Assembly (NCBI GenBank): GCA_026826555.1
Contig: JAKSZT010038955.1
Location: 2,532,737 to 2,596,736 of the forward strand
From: Tolypeutes matacus
Taxonomy: Eukaryota; Chordata; Mammalia; Cingulata; Chlamyphoridae
Direction: 5' to 3'
DNA length: 64,000 bases
How positions within the stretch are numbered: the first letter of the stretch is position 1; every line of letters starts with the position of its first letter. The translations under genes were made by a program, and so were the position numbers. The notes beneath the pieces were generated by a model. The model saw nothing but the letters and a program-made list of their open reading frames with translations, had not been told where the DNA came from and did no database searches. Below are positions 35,303 through 48,271 of this stretch, one piece after another.

Positions 35303-37095
35303 TCTGGGGAAACTCCTGATTGTTCTGTGCACTGGTCCCAGCTCCCACTGCGGGATAAGGACAGGAATCCCCAGGCTAAAGGAGAGGAAGGATAGGGAGG
35401 TGCAGGGGGACGTGAGGAGGGGTCACTGGCAGGACCTAGGTCTTCCTCTATTAGGGCAGTCCATGTCTCTTTTCTCATTCTGGGATCCTGTCAGTTTGGG
35501 GAGAACCTCTTAATTCATCTTTGATGTGTTGATGAATGCCCAGGCATGAAGCTGTGAGACCTTGCTTCTTAGCCAGCACCTTCAGAATGACTTCAGAGAG
35601 TCAAACCCATGTCCTTTTCTGTCTGTCCTCAGTCTGTATGCTGAACTTCCCTCCCCACTATGCCACTGCCACACAGTCCCCATCATGGCAACCTCTGCTT
35701 TGACTCAATGGTCTTGTGGTGCCCTTGCTTCTGACTGCCTGGTGGTCCTTCCACAGGCCTATAGTCCCCTCCACTGCCCCAGGGAGCACCCCAGTGTCTA
35801 CCCCCTTGTCCATCTTTCCCCTTCCCCAGAGCCAGAAGGGCTATTCCAACAGTCCCATTGCCATCTTATTGGGATCTGCTTTATAAATGAGTTCCATGTT
35901 TCTAGGTGCTCTCCTGACTCCATCTCCCGCTGATTGCTGGACACCTGTACCTGATGACCCACAGTAACTCTGACCTGCCCTAACCTTCAGCCTCCCTCAT
36001 TCTTGTCAGAGCTTGGATGGTTTTGCTGTCATTTTTACACAAATATTTCACTACATTATCCACAATCAGTCCTTTTTATTCCTCAATGTCACAGGAAACA
36101 TTCCTCAATTTCATTTCCACTCAATACCCTATTGTAGATGAATCAGAAAATAGGACAGCCCCTAGCACTGATGACTGGACACACCATTGCCCATGTTCAC
36201 AATCTTATATGTGTATTTTCAAAACCTAGAGGGCATTTTGCAAAAGAAAACAATGTCATGTGTGTGGGTTTGTGATGAGAGAGAGCGATGACACAGGCTT
36301 AGTGTGCAGAGAAGTCTTGTCCATACATTCAGACCTATTGTTCCCCTTCCTCCTGGGATCACAGTTAACATACATTCCAGACCTTTGATAGCAGGTAAGG
36401 TCATATGATGGCTTATGCCAAATGGAAAGTTCACAGCTATAACCTATGCTGCTTGCAGGCTTGGTCAAAGGAATATACCCCACCTGGATTCCCCTATAAT
36501 CTCCCATTCTGCACCTAACTTTGTGTTCACCAGTTGAGGCTGCCATATTGCAAATCAATGTCTAGTTTTCTTGTAGTTGTTTCAACCAGACCCCAGTCCT
36601 TAGCCAGACTTCCCACCTACACACTTTCTAACTGAAAGTGAGCAAGCTATAGAACTTTTTTGTTATACTTTTATTACATTGATATTTAGGGTTGTTTGTT
36701 ATAATAGTGAGAGTACTTTGATAGTTAGAGTTGGACAAATTTAGGTGGACAATTTGAACACCACAGAATTATGCTGAAAGTTTATGAAAGAAGCTGACAG
36801 CTAATACAGAGGATAATGTCCATACTTTTAAGCCAACACTTATTCTTCATTAGAACTGGCAAATGTAGAAACAAGATACTTAGGTATTGGTAAATTTGCC
36901 GTCTTTTGAGATAAGTCTGAGTTTAAATATTCATTAATGGTTACTTCATGCTTACCACACTTCCACACCCAGAGCAAGTTTTATATAAAACCTATTGCTA
37001 CTAATATCTCTGGATAAGACAACTAGGCATTTATGGAAACAGGCAGGTTGTACTAAAAAGTTAGGCCTGTGCACAGGGAAATTAAATATCCGTGA
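35303..37095. other. No recognised feature
   Basis: A mixed-composition stretch containing moderately GC-rich sequence (35330-35950) with a 123-aa + frame (35562-35933) and a 100-aa - frame (36256-36558). Neither shows a domain I recognise. No V segment or RSS was found. Confidence 0.35.
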
Positions 37096-37099
37096 AAGA

Positions 37100-37375
37100 A
37101 AATAAAAAAATGTAGATTTTATTGTCTATAGATAGGAAAGAACAGTAAAGGAGAGTGAGGAGGTTTGACCCTAAGCACAAGGGGAGTGGCTGCTGCTGAA
37201 TGGAAGGAGGGAGTGGCTGTGACTGTGGCCCATGTAGAGGAGGCCAAGCTCTAATATCTGACCTTGTGGAAGTTACAAGTTTAAGTACCATAGAGTGATT
37301 CACTAAACTGTATAATTATTTGTACATTTGTGCTCATTCACAATAGAATGGTTCAACAAAAATAAAATAAAAAGA
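37100..37375 (+). mobile_element. Possible old L1 3' end
   Basis: The closing part 'actaaactgtataattattt' (about 37302) and an AAATAAAATAAAA tail (about 37359-37371) resemble an L1M 3' terminus. The upstream part is not diagnostic. Confidence 0.3.
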
Positions 37376-37514
37376 CAAGAGTTTGCAGCATTTGGCAAAG
37401 AGCAATCCACTGAGTCTCCCTTCCCATCTCTACTCCAGTCCCCCAAAGTCCAGCCCAAACATTTTGTAAAATTAAGGATTTAAAACTTTCTAAGCAATGC
37501 TTAATTGTTATAAA

Positions 37515-37745
37515 ATAACATTTTTTTTTTCAAAAAAATATTTTTTTAATTTATTTTTAAAAGATACTTGTATTACATAAAATACTACATAAAAAAATAA
37601 GGTATTCCCATATTCCCCACTCCCCCCACTTCCTACTTTCCCCCATATTAACAACATCTTTCATCACTGTAGTACATTCATTGCAACTGATGAACACATT
37701 TTGGAGCATTGCCACTAAGGATGGATTATACATTACATTGTACTT
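37515..37745 (-). mobile_element. L1 3' end fragment, minus strand
   Basis: A T-rich run followed by 'aaaagatacttgtattacat' and the antisense 3' UTR order seen at 17940-18120 ('acattcattgcaactgatga', about 37673). It stops at 37745, where another L1 3' end begins, so it was probably cut by that younger insertion. Confidence 0.65.
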
Positions 37746-40700
37746 TTTTAATATATATTTTTAAAGATGCTTTGATTACATAAATGTTACACAAAAATTA
37801 CAGGGATTTCCATGTTCCCCACCTCCTACACCTCCCATAACATCCCACATAAACATCTTTCATTAATGTGGCATATCACTTGCAATGGATATACACATCC
37901 TGGGGCTTTGCCACTAAGCATGGACCATAATTCGCATTGTAGACCCCACTCTCTCCCACACGGTTCTTCATGTTATATGCTGATGTAAATGCCCTATATC
38001 TGTCATTGTAATGTTACTCAGGATAATTCTCAAGTCCTGAAAAAGCACCTGTACTACTACTGCTTTTCCCTTCCCTGCCCCAAAAGCGTCTAGTGGCAAC
38101 TGGCTCCACCTCACTGTTGTAATTTTTTCCATTGCTTGAATCACATTATGTCTACCACAGAATACCATTAAGCTCACTCTAGTCTATATCTCTTCCCCCA
38201 ATCCTGAGGAGTTTGGGATGGTGATGTCCACTCCACCTCCAAGTTAGAGTGTGCTTATATTCCATGGATATGGTGGATGGGATTATCCTGCCTGCAGCTA
38301 CAGGCTCTCTCCATTCCCTGGGATGGCCATTGTCATTCAAACTTTTTTATGTGAATGGTAGCATTGTTATAACTGTTAAGCAGATAGTGAAGCATAGCTA
38401 CTAAACATTGTCAATGGTTTACACTATAGTTTACACTTTAGACAGTACAGATAAATAATTTTTGATAATTTTTATCATGTACTGTGTTCATTACTGTAAG
38501 GTAATGAAAAACATTTCCCATGACCACTAAATACCCCCTGTTTGATCTTTTCTCTTCCTTCCTCCACATTCCTCTGGGGCTTATGACACTCACCTGTCTT
38601 GACTCATTGGATGACAAGATTCATAGTTACATGCAACAAGAGGTCTTGACATGCTGATTATCCTCTCCTATTTGGATCCGTATTTGCTCCTAAGAGATAC
38701 CCACCTGTCTATATCTGGGTAAATCGCTCCTCACAAAGATAGGGGTCAATCATCTTCCCACTCACTGTGTGGGTCTCCACTCCCTGACACAACAACTTAT
38801 GACAGGAAGAACACTCACACAATCCCCAAAAGCCTACTCTAGAAGCACCGCTTCCTGAAAGCCCCCCAACCTACACCCTAAACCAGTGACACTACCTTGT
38901 CATACTGCCATAGGAGCATCCCCACTCCTTCACTTTCACCATCATACCCACAAATCCCATATTTACCTAGCCCCCCTGCCAACTCTCACACCAGTATCAT
39001 TGGTATTCTAACCTGCCCTTCCTAATCTAAGCACCTGTCAATCCTGCACCACCAAACCCAGTAACATCACTACATACCTGTCCTATCCTTCAATATGCAA
39101 CTATACTCTATCACTTTACCATAGATTATGTATGTATGGGTGATGACTCACAACCTTCTCTTCTCTTTCTGTCCCCTGTTAACCTATCTTTCAGGCAAAG
39201 TTTCTCTGAGATTACTCTTTCCTCAATTCAAATCAGTGAGGTCATATACTGTTTATCCTTCAATGCCTTGCTTGCTTCACTCAACGTAAGGTCTTCAAGA
39301 TTCATCCATGTTATTCCATGTGTTAGCACTTTATTCCTTTTTACAACTGAGTAATATTGCATTGTGTGTATCTACCACATTTTGTTTATCCATTCATCTG
39401 TTGATGGGCACCAGGGCTGTTTCCAACTTTTGGCAATTGAGGACAATGCCGCTATGAACATTGGTGTGCATATATCTATTTGTGTCTTTGCTTTCAATTC
39501 TTTTGGGTATATACCCAGCAGTGGAATCACTGAATCATATGAAAGATCTATTGTTAGTTTTCTGAGGAACTGCCAAACTGTCCCCCACAGTGGCTGGACA
39601 ATTCCACAGTACCACCAGCAGTGGATTAGGGTTCCTATTCCTCCACATTCTCTCCAACACTTATAGTCTGCTGGTTTTTTTTTAATAGTTGCCATTCTGA
39701 TGGGTATAAGATGGTATCTCATTGTACTTTTGATTTGCATTTCCCTGATAGCAAGCGATGTCGAGCATTTTTTCTTGTGCCTTTTAGCCATTTGTATTTC
39801 TTCCTTGATGAAGTCTCTTTTTAAGTCACTTGCCCATTTTTAAATGGGTTGTTTGTCTTTTCATTTTTGAGGTGTAGGATTTCTTTATATATGCAGGATA
39901 TAGCTCCTGTCAGATATATGGCTGCCAAATATTTTCTCCCATTCCATAGGCTGCCTTTTTATTTTCTTAATAATGTCCTTTGAGGTGCAGAAGTTTTTAA
40001 TTTTAAGGAAATCTCATTTATCTATTTTTTCTCTGCCTGCTCATGCTTTGCATGTGAAATTCATGAAAACATTTCCTATTACAAGGTCTTGTACATGTTT
40101 CCCTACGTTATCTTCCAAGGACTTTATGGTTTTGGCTCTTAAAATTAGGTCTTTGATCCATCTTGAGTTGATTTTTGTGTAAGGTGAGAGATGATATTCC
40201 TCTCTCATTCTTTTCGATATGGATATCCAGTTCTCCAAGCACCACTTGTTTAAGAGGCCCTTGCTCCCAACTGAGGGGGCTTGGTGACCTTGTCAAATAT
40301 ATGAATGTATATACAAGGATCTATATCAGAACTCTCAATCCAGTTCCATTGGTCAGTATGTCTATCCTTGTGCCAATACCATTCAGTTTTGAGCACTGTA
40401 GCTTTGTAGTTTGTTTTAAAGTCATGTAATGTGATACATCCAACTTCATTTTTCTTTTTCAATATGTCTTTGGCAATTCGGGGGCTTTTACCTTTCTAAA
40501 TATATTTTGTAGTTAGTATTTCCAGTACCTTAAAAAATACAGTGTGCATTTTTATTGGGATTTCATTAAATCTGTAGATTAGTTTGGGAAGGATAGACAT
40601 CTTGATGATGTTTAGTCTTCCTATCCATGAACAGGGAATATTCTTCCATTTATTTAAGTCTTCTTTGATTTCCTTTAACAGTGTTGTGTAATTTTCTGTA

Positions 40701-42840
40701 AATAAATCCTTTTCATCTTTAGTTAGATTTATTCTTAGGTATTTGATTCTTTTAGTTACTATTGCAAATTGTATTTTTTCTTGGTTTCCTCCTCAGATTG
40801 CTCGTTATTGGTGCAAAGAAATGCTACTGATTTTTGAGCATTGATCTTATAGCCTGTGACATTACTGTACTCCTTTATAAGTTCTAGAAGCTTTGTTGCA
40901 GATTTCTCAGGGCTTTCTATGTATAGGATCATGTTATCTGCAAATAATGATATTTTTACTTCTTCTTTTCCAATTTGGATGCCTTTTACATCTTTTTCTT
41001 GCCTCAGTGCTCAAGCAAGTACTTCTAAAACAATTTTAAATAGGAATGGTGATAGTGGGCATTCTTGTCTTGTACCCGTTCTCAGAGGGAATGTTTTAGG
41101 ATTTCACCATTGAAGATGATGTTAGCTTTGGGTTTTTCATATATACCCTTTCTCATATTCAGAAAGTTTCCTTCTATTCCTATCTTTTGCAGTGTTTTTA
41201 TCAGTAAAGAGTGCTGTATTTTGTCTAATGCTTTTTCTGCATCAATAGAGATGATCATATGATTTTTTTCTTTCAATCTGTTTATGTGGTGTATTACGTT
41301 TAATGATTTTCTTATATTGAACCATCCTTGCATACCTGGGATGAAACCCAATTGGTCCTGGTGTATAATGCTTTTGATATATTGTTGAATGCGATTAGCA
41401 AGAATTTTGTTGAGAATTTTAGCATCTAGGTTCATTAGAGGAATTGGTCTGTAATTTTCCTTTCTTGTGATATCTTTTTTTGGTTTTGTTATTAGGGTAA
41501 TGTTGGCATCATAGAATGAGTTAGGCAATATTCCTTCTACTTCTATTTTTTGCTAGAGCTTAAGCAGAATTGGTGTCAGCTCATCCAGAATGTTTGGTAG
41601 AAGTCAGCTGTGGAGTCATTTGGTCCTGGTGCTTCTTAGTTGGGAGGTTTTTGATGATTGAGTCTATCGCTTTATTTGTAATTGCACTGTTGAGTTCATC
41701 TATTTCTTCTTTCATCAATGTAGGCTGTTTGTGAGTTTCTAGAAACATGTCCATTTCCTCTAAATTATCATTCTTGTTGGCATATAATTTTTCAAAGCAT
41801 CCTCTTATGATACACTATTTCCATGGGGTCAGTGGTGATATTTTGTGTATTTGCATCTGTTCTCTCTTTTTCTTTATTAGTCTGGCTAAGGGCTTTTCAA
41901 TTTTATTGATCTTCTCAAATAACTTGCTTTTGGTTTTGTTTATTTTTTCTAGTATTTTCTTATTCTCTATTTCATTTAGTTATGCTCTAATCTTTGTTAT
42001 TTCCTTCTTTCTACTTCCTTTAGGTTTAGTTTATTGTTGTTTTTCCAATTCCTCCAGGTATGCAGGTAGGTCTACGATTTTAGTTCTTTCCTCTCTTTTC
42101 ATATATGCATTTATGGCTATGAATTTCCCTCTCAGTACAGCTTTGTCTGCATCCCATCATTGTTTTTTTTTTTTGTTTGTTTGTTTGTTTTTACATATTG
42201 TGTTTTCATTTTCATTCGATTCAAGGTAGTTATTGATTTCTTTTGAGATTTCCTCCTTGACCCACTGTTTGTCTAAGAGTGTGTTTTTTCACTTCCATAT
42301 CTTTGTGGTTAATCTGATTCTCTGGCACTAAGTGATTACCAAATTCATTCCATTGTAGTCAGAGAAATTAGTTTGTATAATCTCAATCTTTCTGAATTCA
42401 TTGAGAGTTGTTTTGTGGCCTAGCATGTGGTCTATCTTGGAGTATGATCCATGTGTACTAGAGAAGAATGTAAATCTTGTTGTATTGGGTGTAGTGTTCT
42501 GTATATGTGTATTAAGACCAGGTCCTTTAATGTATTGTTCAGAATCTTTGTTTCTTTATTGATTCTCTATCAATATATTCTGTATAATGAGGATAATGGT
42601 GTATTAAAGCCCCCCACTATAATTCTAGCAGAGTTTATTTCTCCACTTAGTTTTCCCAGAATTTACCTCATGTATTTTGAGGCACCCCAATTAGGTGCAT
42701 AAATGTTTATGATTGCTCTCTCTTCTTGAGAGAGTACACCTTTTATGAATATATAGTGTCCATCTTTGTTTCTTACCATAGTTTTGCATTAAAGTCTATT
42801 TTGTCTGATATTAGAATAACTACCCCTACCCATTTCAGGC
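37746..42840 (-). mobile_element. Long L1, 5'-truncated, minus strand
   Basis: From right to left this gives, on the minus strand: ORF2 endonuclease region (42240-42840), reverse transcriptase (about 41082-42235), C-terminal region (39372-40700), ORF2 end near 39260, and a 3' UTR. In the RT, the 148-aa frame 41082-41528 has [30 protein letters not shown] and [14 protein letters not shown]. The frame 39372-39791 has [20 protein letters not shown] and [12 protein letters not shown]. The 3' UTR is internally deleted: 38335 jumps from the distal part (parallel 61415) to the proximal part (parallel 62870). Stops and frameshifts leave no full ORF2, and ORF1 is absent. No target duplication identified. 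Confidence 0.9.
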
Positions 42841-42844
42841 TACT

Positions 42845-44200
42845 GTTAGAGAAGAGGAGGCTTTTCTAGAGACATAGGCTGTCATACAAGCTTGTATTCC
42901 ACTTAGTCCATATGATTCATCAGATCAATAGGGTTAAATTGCCAGTGCAAGATAGAGATGTTGTTTGGAGATTTTGTAAGGCCTCTTTAAGTGAATGACA
43001 GTGCAGACCCTTATGATTGTGGAACAATGATCTGCCTTCCTTTTGAGAAATAGATTTTTCATTGTTCCTGAATCTTAGAGAATAAATTCCTAGCTGCAGG
43101 ACTCTATGATACCATGCTTTAATGGGCTGTGCATCATGAACTGGATATAACTGTAAAATAGAATACTGAGACTGTATATCATACAGCTCTGTTTATATTC
43201 AGGTACCACCTGAATGTAGAGAGATTCAGCACTATGGTCCCTTTCTGACATACCCTATAAAGACAGTATAAATGATAATTCTCACCATAGGGAGAAATTC
43301 AGGCAATTTGTTTTCCTCTTCATATTGATTCAAGAGATTTATGGCCAGAGTTGCATTTGTATGTGCATTCATGTGCCATGACCAAATATTTGGCTGTATG
43401 CTTAGGTACTTGGAAGGAACTCTGTTTGAAAATTAGTGAGAATGATGTCTTTGAGAGAATAATGTAAATAGACATTACTAAATGGGCAAAATCAAGATAT
43501 TAGCATCCCAAGTCAATGTTTACCTAAGAGTGATCTCATGAGAGAAGGAATAAAAAAAAAAAAAAAAAAAAAAAGATATGTTGTCTTTTTTCTCTGGACA
43601 CCAGTAAACCTTTTTCCACAATAAATCATTTCATTTCACAAGGCACTCATAAACAATCTGGCTAAGTGTCAGTAATGGAAGATGTGCATGGGCTGAGCAA
43701 CATGGACTTCCACTCACCATGTCTGACCTGGCCACAGCCACTTTTGAGCACCCAAACTGCCAGATTCAGGGACCAGCACAAAATCCTGATAAGGCACATA
43801 TCACTGAGGTGTTCAGTCCTGAAACAAGTTAATTACACTGAGCCACTTATATTATGCAAGGAGAAGTGTTTTCTTCTTGAATAGACATTTACCCTGGACA
43901 TGGATTTGCCTTCTCAACATGCAATGCTTCTTAAAATCTTTCATCCATGTACTAATCTAATGCCTTATACACCACCATGGAATTCTATACAGTATTGTTC
44001 TGTCAAGGTACCCACTTCATAGCAAAGAAGTGCTGCAATGGGACCTAAACTTATGGAATTAACTGCTTCTACCATGTTCTCTATCATCCTGAAGCTACTA
44101 GATTGTTGGTTCAATAGAATGGAATTTTGGAGACTCAATAATGGTTCCTTTTGGTCAAAACTCTTTGTAGATCTGGAGCAATGCTTTCTTCTACTATATA
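42845..44200 (+). other. Unassigned, possibly ERVL internal sequence
   Basis: It leads into sequence that looks like the ERVL internal 3' end in the same orientation, so it may be the preceding pol region. I cannot show this from motifs. A run of about 23 A lies at 43552-43574. Confidence 0.3.
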
Positions 44201-45160
44201 TACTATAATTCAGCATGCAATATATGGTTCCTTTTCACCCAGAGGCAGAGTTCATGGGTCCTTGAATTGGAAGCTGAAAATAGGAGTGTCGCTGCTCATT
44301 ATTACCATTAGTGATCCAATTCCAAAATATTTGCCTCATGTCCTTGTGACTTAGGCTCTACTGGTTTGATGTTAGTCCCAAAGGGAGGCATGCTTCAAAC
44401 AAGAGACACAGTGTGTTTTCATGGAACTGCTCAGGTTGCTACCCAGACACTCATGGCTGCTCATTCTTCTGAATTAACATTAAAGAAGGGAGTTACTCTA
44501 TTACTTAAGGAGATGGATGCTGATTACCAATGGGGGCATTAGACTGCTACTACACTATGGAGGTAAGCTAAAAGAATGACTTGAATAGAGGGGGTCACAT
44601 AGGAAAACTCTTAGTAGTAGCATGCTCTTTAAATAAAATCAACGGAAAACTGCAACAACCCATAAAGAGGACTATTAATGGTACATCCCATTAAGGAATG
44701 GAGATTAAGTCACCCCAGCAGACAAATAACCACAGTAACCTGAGGTACTTCCTGAAGGAAAAAGAATATAGAATCAGTAGTGAGAAAAGGTTGGTGTAAA
44801 TACCAGGTAAAACCATATGTCAAATGGTAAAACTGAGCAATACAATTGTTATGTGTAGTTCTTCATTAATATGTTATGAACATATTTGTGTGTATTATAT
44901 TTTTGTTTTCTTGGCTTTTTTTCCACATCATATAAGTTGTATTAACTTTTCACATCACAGAATTTTAGTTAAAGTGCATCATGGACAAGTGTGGTTATCA
45001 CCCAAGTTATTAGATCCTCTTCTGGGGAAAGGGTTAGTACATTGGTAAGTGTACACAGAAGAGTTGAATCATGTTAAGAGGAAGTTAAATTTTGTTATTT
45101 TCCTATCTGGAGGTTAACTCTGCTTTAAGAAGTTGCATATGGGTTTAGAATCAACAAGGG
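44200..45160 (+). mobile_element. ERVL-like internal 3' end remnant
   Basis: The order of segments 'tggtttgatgttagtcccaa' (about 44363), 'gggaggcatgcttcaa', 'gatgctgattaccaatgg' (about 44516) and 'tcaacggaaaactgcaacaa' (about 44638) matches my recollection of the ERVL internal 3' part. That is the segment preceding the 3' LTR. Only fragments of reading frame remain, and frames are short and interrupted. The class call is from memory. Confidence 0.5.
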
Positions 45161-45164
45161 GCAG

Positions 45165-45590
45165 ACTGTGAATGGCAATTTTAGGTATCAACTTGGATAT
45201 GTTTTGAAGCCCTGTTATTTCTTCAAACACTGGCTTATATATTGCTGTGACAATGTATTTTAAAAGTGATTAGCATCTACTAACAGTTGATTTTAAGTTA
45301 AGGAGATTACCCTCAATTATGTGGCTGGATCACAGCCAATCAGTTAAAATCCATAAGGAAAATACTAACAAATAAAGTGTCATTTCCAGAAGAGGAGAAA
45401 ATTCTGCCTCATGTCCAAACATTTTACCTGCTGACTTCCCTAAAGATTTTGGAATTATGATTTCAACATCATGCTTGCCTGAATTCCTCTACTTTAAAAA
45501 ATTCAGCCTGTCCTTTGGAATTTAATCTTGCCAGCACAACCACTTATGCAACTTCCTTAAAATAAATCTCTTTTACAAACAGGTACACTG
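45165..45590 (+). mobile_element. MLT2-like ERVL LTR
   Basis: Landmarks in order: 'aggtatcaacttggatatg' (about 45183), 'tgattttaagttaaggagat' (about 45288), 'ggctggatcacagccaatca' (about 45322), 'aaattctgcctcatgtcc' (about 45399) and the 3' end 'ccttaaaataaatctctttt' (about 45553). All are diagnostic of MLT2-class LTRs. With the preceding internal remnant it forms a provirus 3' end. It stops about 210 bp upstream of the next V relic. Confidence 0.75.
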
Positions 45591-45798
45591 TCAGTGTAAT
45601 GCACACAGATTGCAGGTAGATGTCCTGTGAGCACATGGAGAACAATCTCCCTACTGAGCACCCCCATGGCTTAAAAGCAAGGCCATCCTACATGCAGATG
45701 GGAACCCATGCTTACAAGGTAATTGCAGTCCCAGAATGGGAAAACTTGTGATTAAATTCACTGTGAACTGAGTGTCTGCTCAGGTCCAAGATCATCTC

Positions 45799-46237
45799 AT
45801 GGACTTTGAAACCTTGGGGTTCTTACTTTTCTTGATGGCAACAACATTCTGTAAGTGTCTTAGGGATTGTTGGGAAGGGAGATGAATGTGTGATGGTTCA
45901 ACTCACTTACTGTGGTTGACCTTGTCTTCAGCTCTACTATCTCATGTACATCAACAGGTGTTCAGCCCAGGCCAGGTGAAACCCTCAGAGACCATTTTGT
46001 TCACCTGAAATGATGTTAGATTCTTTGTCATACCCAATGGTTCATGCTGAGTCTGGATCCATCAGTCCCCAGAGTAGCAACTCAGAGGATGATGTGCCTA
46101 TTTGTCAGTGGTACTGCATACTCCAACCATTTCTACCAGAGCAGACTCTCCATTCCAGAGACATGCCCAAAAATCAGTTACTGCTTTGGTTGAGCTCCAT
46201 GTCTGACTTGAAAAGAGCCATGTATCACTGTGTCTGA
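45799..46237 (+). pseudogene. IGHV: IGHV4-like V segment, heavily decayed pseudogene
   Basis: The leader exon 45799-45850 keeps an ATG and a good donor (GTAAGT at 45851). The acceptor ends at 45931 and the V exon begins at 45932. FR1 keeps the codons for VKPSET (about 45975-45992), but the first conserved Cys is TGA (46006-46008). FR2 keeps WIHQSP (from 46054) in a different frame. FR3 keeps PKNQLLLWLSS and MYHC, the last Cys being 46231-46233 with Tyr changed to His before it and a stop soon after. At least two frameshifts separate these parts. No intact octamer was seen upstream. The V family is inferred from FR1 and FR3, and a VH6-like origin is not excluded. Confidence 0.75.
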
Positions 46238-46240
46238 CTT

Positions 46241-46279
46241 ACTGTGAGAGAAAGGTAGTGGGATGCCAGGCACAAATGT
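46241..46279 (+). promoter_or_regulatory. Decayed RSS candidate of the V relic
   Basis: TACTGTG (5 of 7 to CACAGTG) stands near 46240-46246, about where the heptamer should be. A 23-base spacer leads to a poor nonamer in 'gcacaaatg'. Unlikely to be functional. Confidence 0.35.
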
Positions 46280-46484
46280 CCCCATGCAGTTGGCACAATG
46301 GGGCTGACATGCAGGGGGAGCTCAAAATTTATGAATCACTGAGGCCCTTCTGATGTGCAGGTACAATGGGAGCTTGAGTAGGAGCTTCTTGAATAAGCCT
46401 GGTATTTCCTCTTCTTAAAGAAAAAACAACTTTCCAATTGAAGGTCCCTTTCTAATATATACAAATATGTTTGCAGATGCTAAT

Positions 46485-46870
46485 CTAAATATGTGTGATA
46501 GTTTGTGTTAATGGGAAAATCATGCATGATATTGTATGTATTTTTGTGCATGTTGATGTGTGTGCATTAGTGTGTGGGTAGATATGTCTGTTACTCTGTG
46601 GATGCTACTGTGTATGTCAGTGTGTGCATCTGTGTTTATTACTGTATGAGCAAGTGTGTGTTAATTTGTGTGTATCAGTGTGTGTGAAACTTACCATATG
46701 TTTTAGGTTGTGGTTGTTACTGTGTGTGCCTGAGTGGGGGTTAGTGAATGATTCTGCTGCCTATGGTACTGAGCATATGTTATTTTATGGGCATTAATGT
46801 TTCTGTTCATATCTGTCTTTTTGTATACATTGGTGCATGTGTAAGTGTTATTGTGGTTTTGTCTCTTTTA
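46485..46870. repeat. TG-rich degenerate repeat
   Basis: An imperfect TGTGTG-based tract with recurring 'gtgtgt(t/g)a(t/c)t(a/c)(c/g)tgtg' patterns spaced irregularly at about 20-40 bases. It may be an old expanded (TG)n. It lies 250 bp downstream of the V relic. Confidence 0.55.
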
Positions 46871-46874
46871 TCCC

Positions 46875-48180
46875 ATTTCTAATCACAGGTAGCTGTGCAT
46901 ATGTGGACACATGATGGATATACTTGATTACATGGATAATGACACTCTGGTTGACACACCTCACTCCAACTTTGGAAAATATCAACTCATTTCCTTTGTG
47001 AAATGTTCCAGTCAGTAATGTGTTTATTGGGGATATTTAATGAAAGTTTTCCTTGTAAATAAAATCATTTACTTTTAAATACATATAAATAAAAGTATTA
47101 TGGTAAATATTACATTTTTGAAGATTCTGAAATAGTAACTGAGAAAACAATCAGTGGAAGGCAGGTGGAGATGAGCCTTACTGAAAGCAGTGATAATGTT
47201 AGAGATGTTGCCTTTGACCCATGTGAATGTTCAATAAAATCATTACCATAATTAATCATGTTTTCTTGCTTCTGGCATCCAAAATCATCAGAAATATAGC
47301 CAGAGTATAAACTGTATTCCTTAAAATTATTACAGAACTATAGACTCACAACACTTCAAGATTATTAATGATCCTATTTGATGGAAGCTGGGCAACATGA
47401 TTAACCTCCATAATGTCACAGAACTCAGAATGACTGACATGGAAGAACATGAACAAGCCCAGGGACCATCTCTGGGGCAGTTGCAAAGCATGTCCTGGAG
47501 AGAACTTGTTGTTAGCTACTTGTTCCCCTGAGAATTTTCCATGCCAACTGACCAACATCTCTATTCAGTCATAGAATGAGAAGTAGAAAAACAGACATGC
47601 AGTCATTTGTTTCTCAGAAGGGCTGATTCAGCACAATGACAAGGATTCTCATGCATGAACTTTTCCTTCCAGAATGCAAAGGTGTGTGTACACATGCTCA
47701 GGAGAACATGGCAGGCAAAGATAAATGATTTATGGACTGACCCTATTTTATTTAAACAGTTCCCTCCCACTCACTCCTTATCAAAGATAAGGTAGAATGG
47801 AAAACACAAGATTATCATCCTTGTCCCCACACAAGAACACACCTCTTTGCCCCTGAAGGCAGGTGTAAGACTTTTTGTCTTGTTCTCTAGCCACACTCCT
47901 CTATGACAGGAATGACAAGGGTTAGGATATCTGGGAAGAACATCCAATTAGAGGATCCTTTCTGTTGGAATTGTAGCCTTACAGGCTTGGCCTCTCAGAT
48001 TCACAAGGCCTTTCCAAGAATTTGTGTATCAAGAGTCCTTGTCCTGACATGGATAGGGTGCCCACACTTGGAGTCAGGACATGGGATCCCAGAACTAAGT
48101 GCTAAATGACCCTCCACCACAGACATGATTCCTTACTGTATCTTGCAATCTGAGACCATAGGGGTCTTGACTATAAAAGG
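46875..48180. other. No recognised feature; upstream flank of the IGHV2-like segment
   Basis: No gene or nameable repeat was found. The last 300 bases resemble V promoter-distal flank. Frames are at most 70 aa. Confidence 0.35.
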
Positions 48181-48191
48181 GGCATGCAAAT
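48170..48191 (+). promoter_or_regulatory. IGHV2-like promoter: TATA-like box and octamer
   Basis: A perfect octamer ATGCAAAT at 48184-48191, 81 bp upstream of the leader ATG, is the Oct-1/2 site of V promoters. CTATAAAAG immediately upstream (48171-48179) looks like a TATA box, but its position before the octamer is unusual, so it may not be the working one. Confidence 0.8.
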
Positions 48192-48271
48192 CTACCCCAG
48201 TTCCACCCTTTCCTGGGTTGATGTTGAAAAGCTGAGCACTGGGCCTGTGCCCATGGCTCCTGGGCTCCACC

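Noticed and set aside
35300..37095. D or J segments
   Set aside because: No 12-type RSS pair or J motif (WGxG) could be found by reading both strands.
41747..42229. 160-aa plus-strand Phe/Leu/Ser-rich frame suggesting a membrane protein
   Set aside because: It is antisense to L1 ORF2, and the A-rich sense strand yields hydrophobic antisense frames. The 160-aa minus frame at 3752-4234 is the mirror case.
46485..46870. Regulatory TG-repeat specific to V genes
   Set aside because: It is a degenerate TG tract with no counterpart near the other V segments, so function cannot be claimed.
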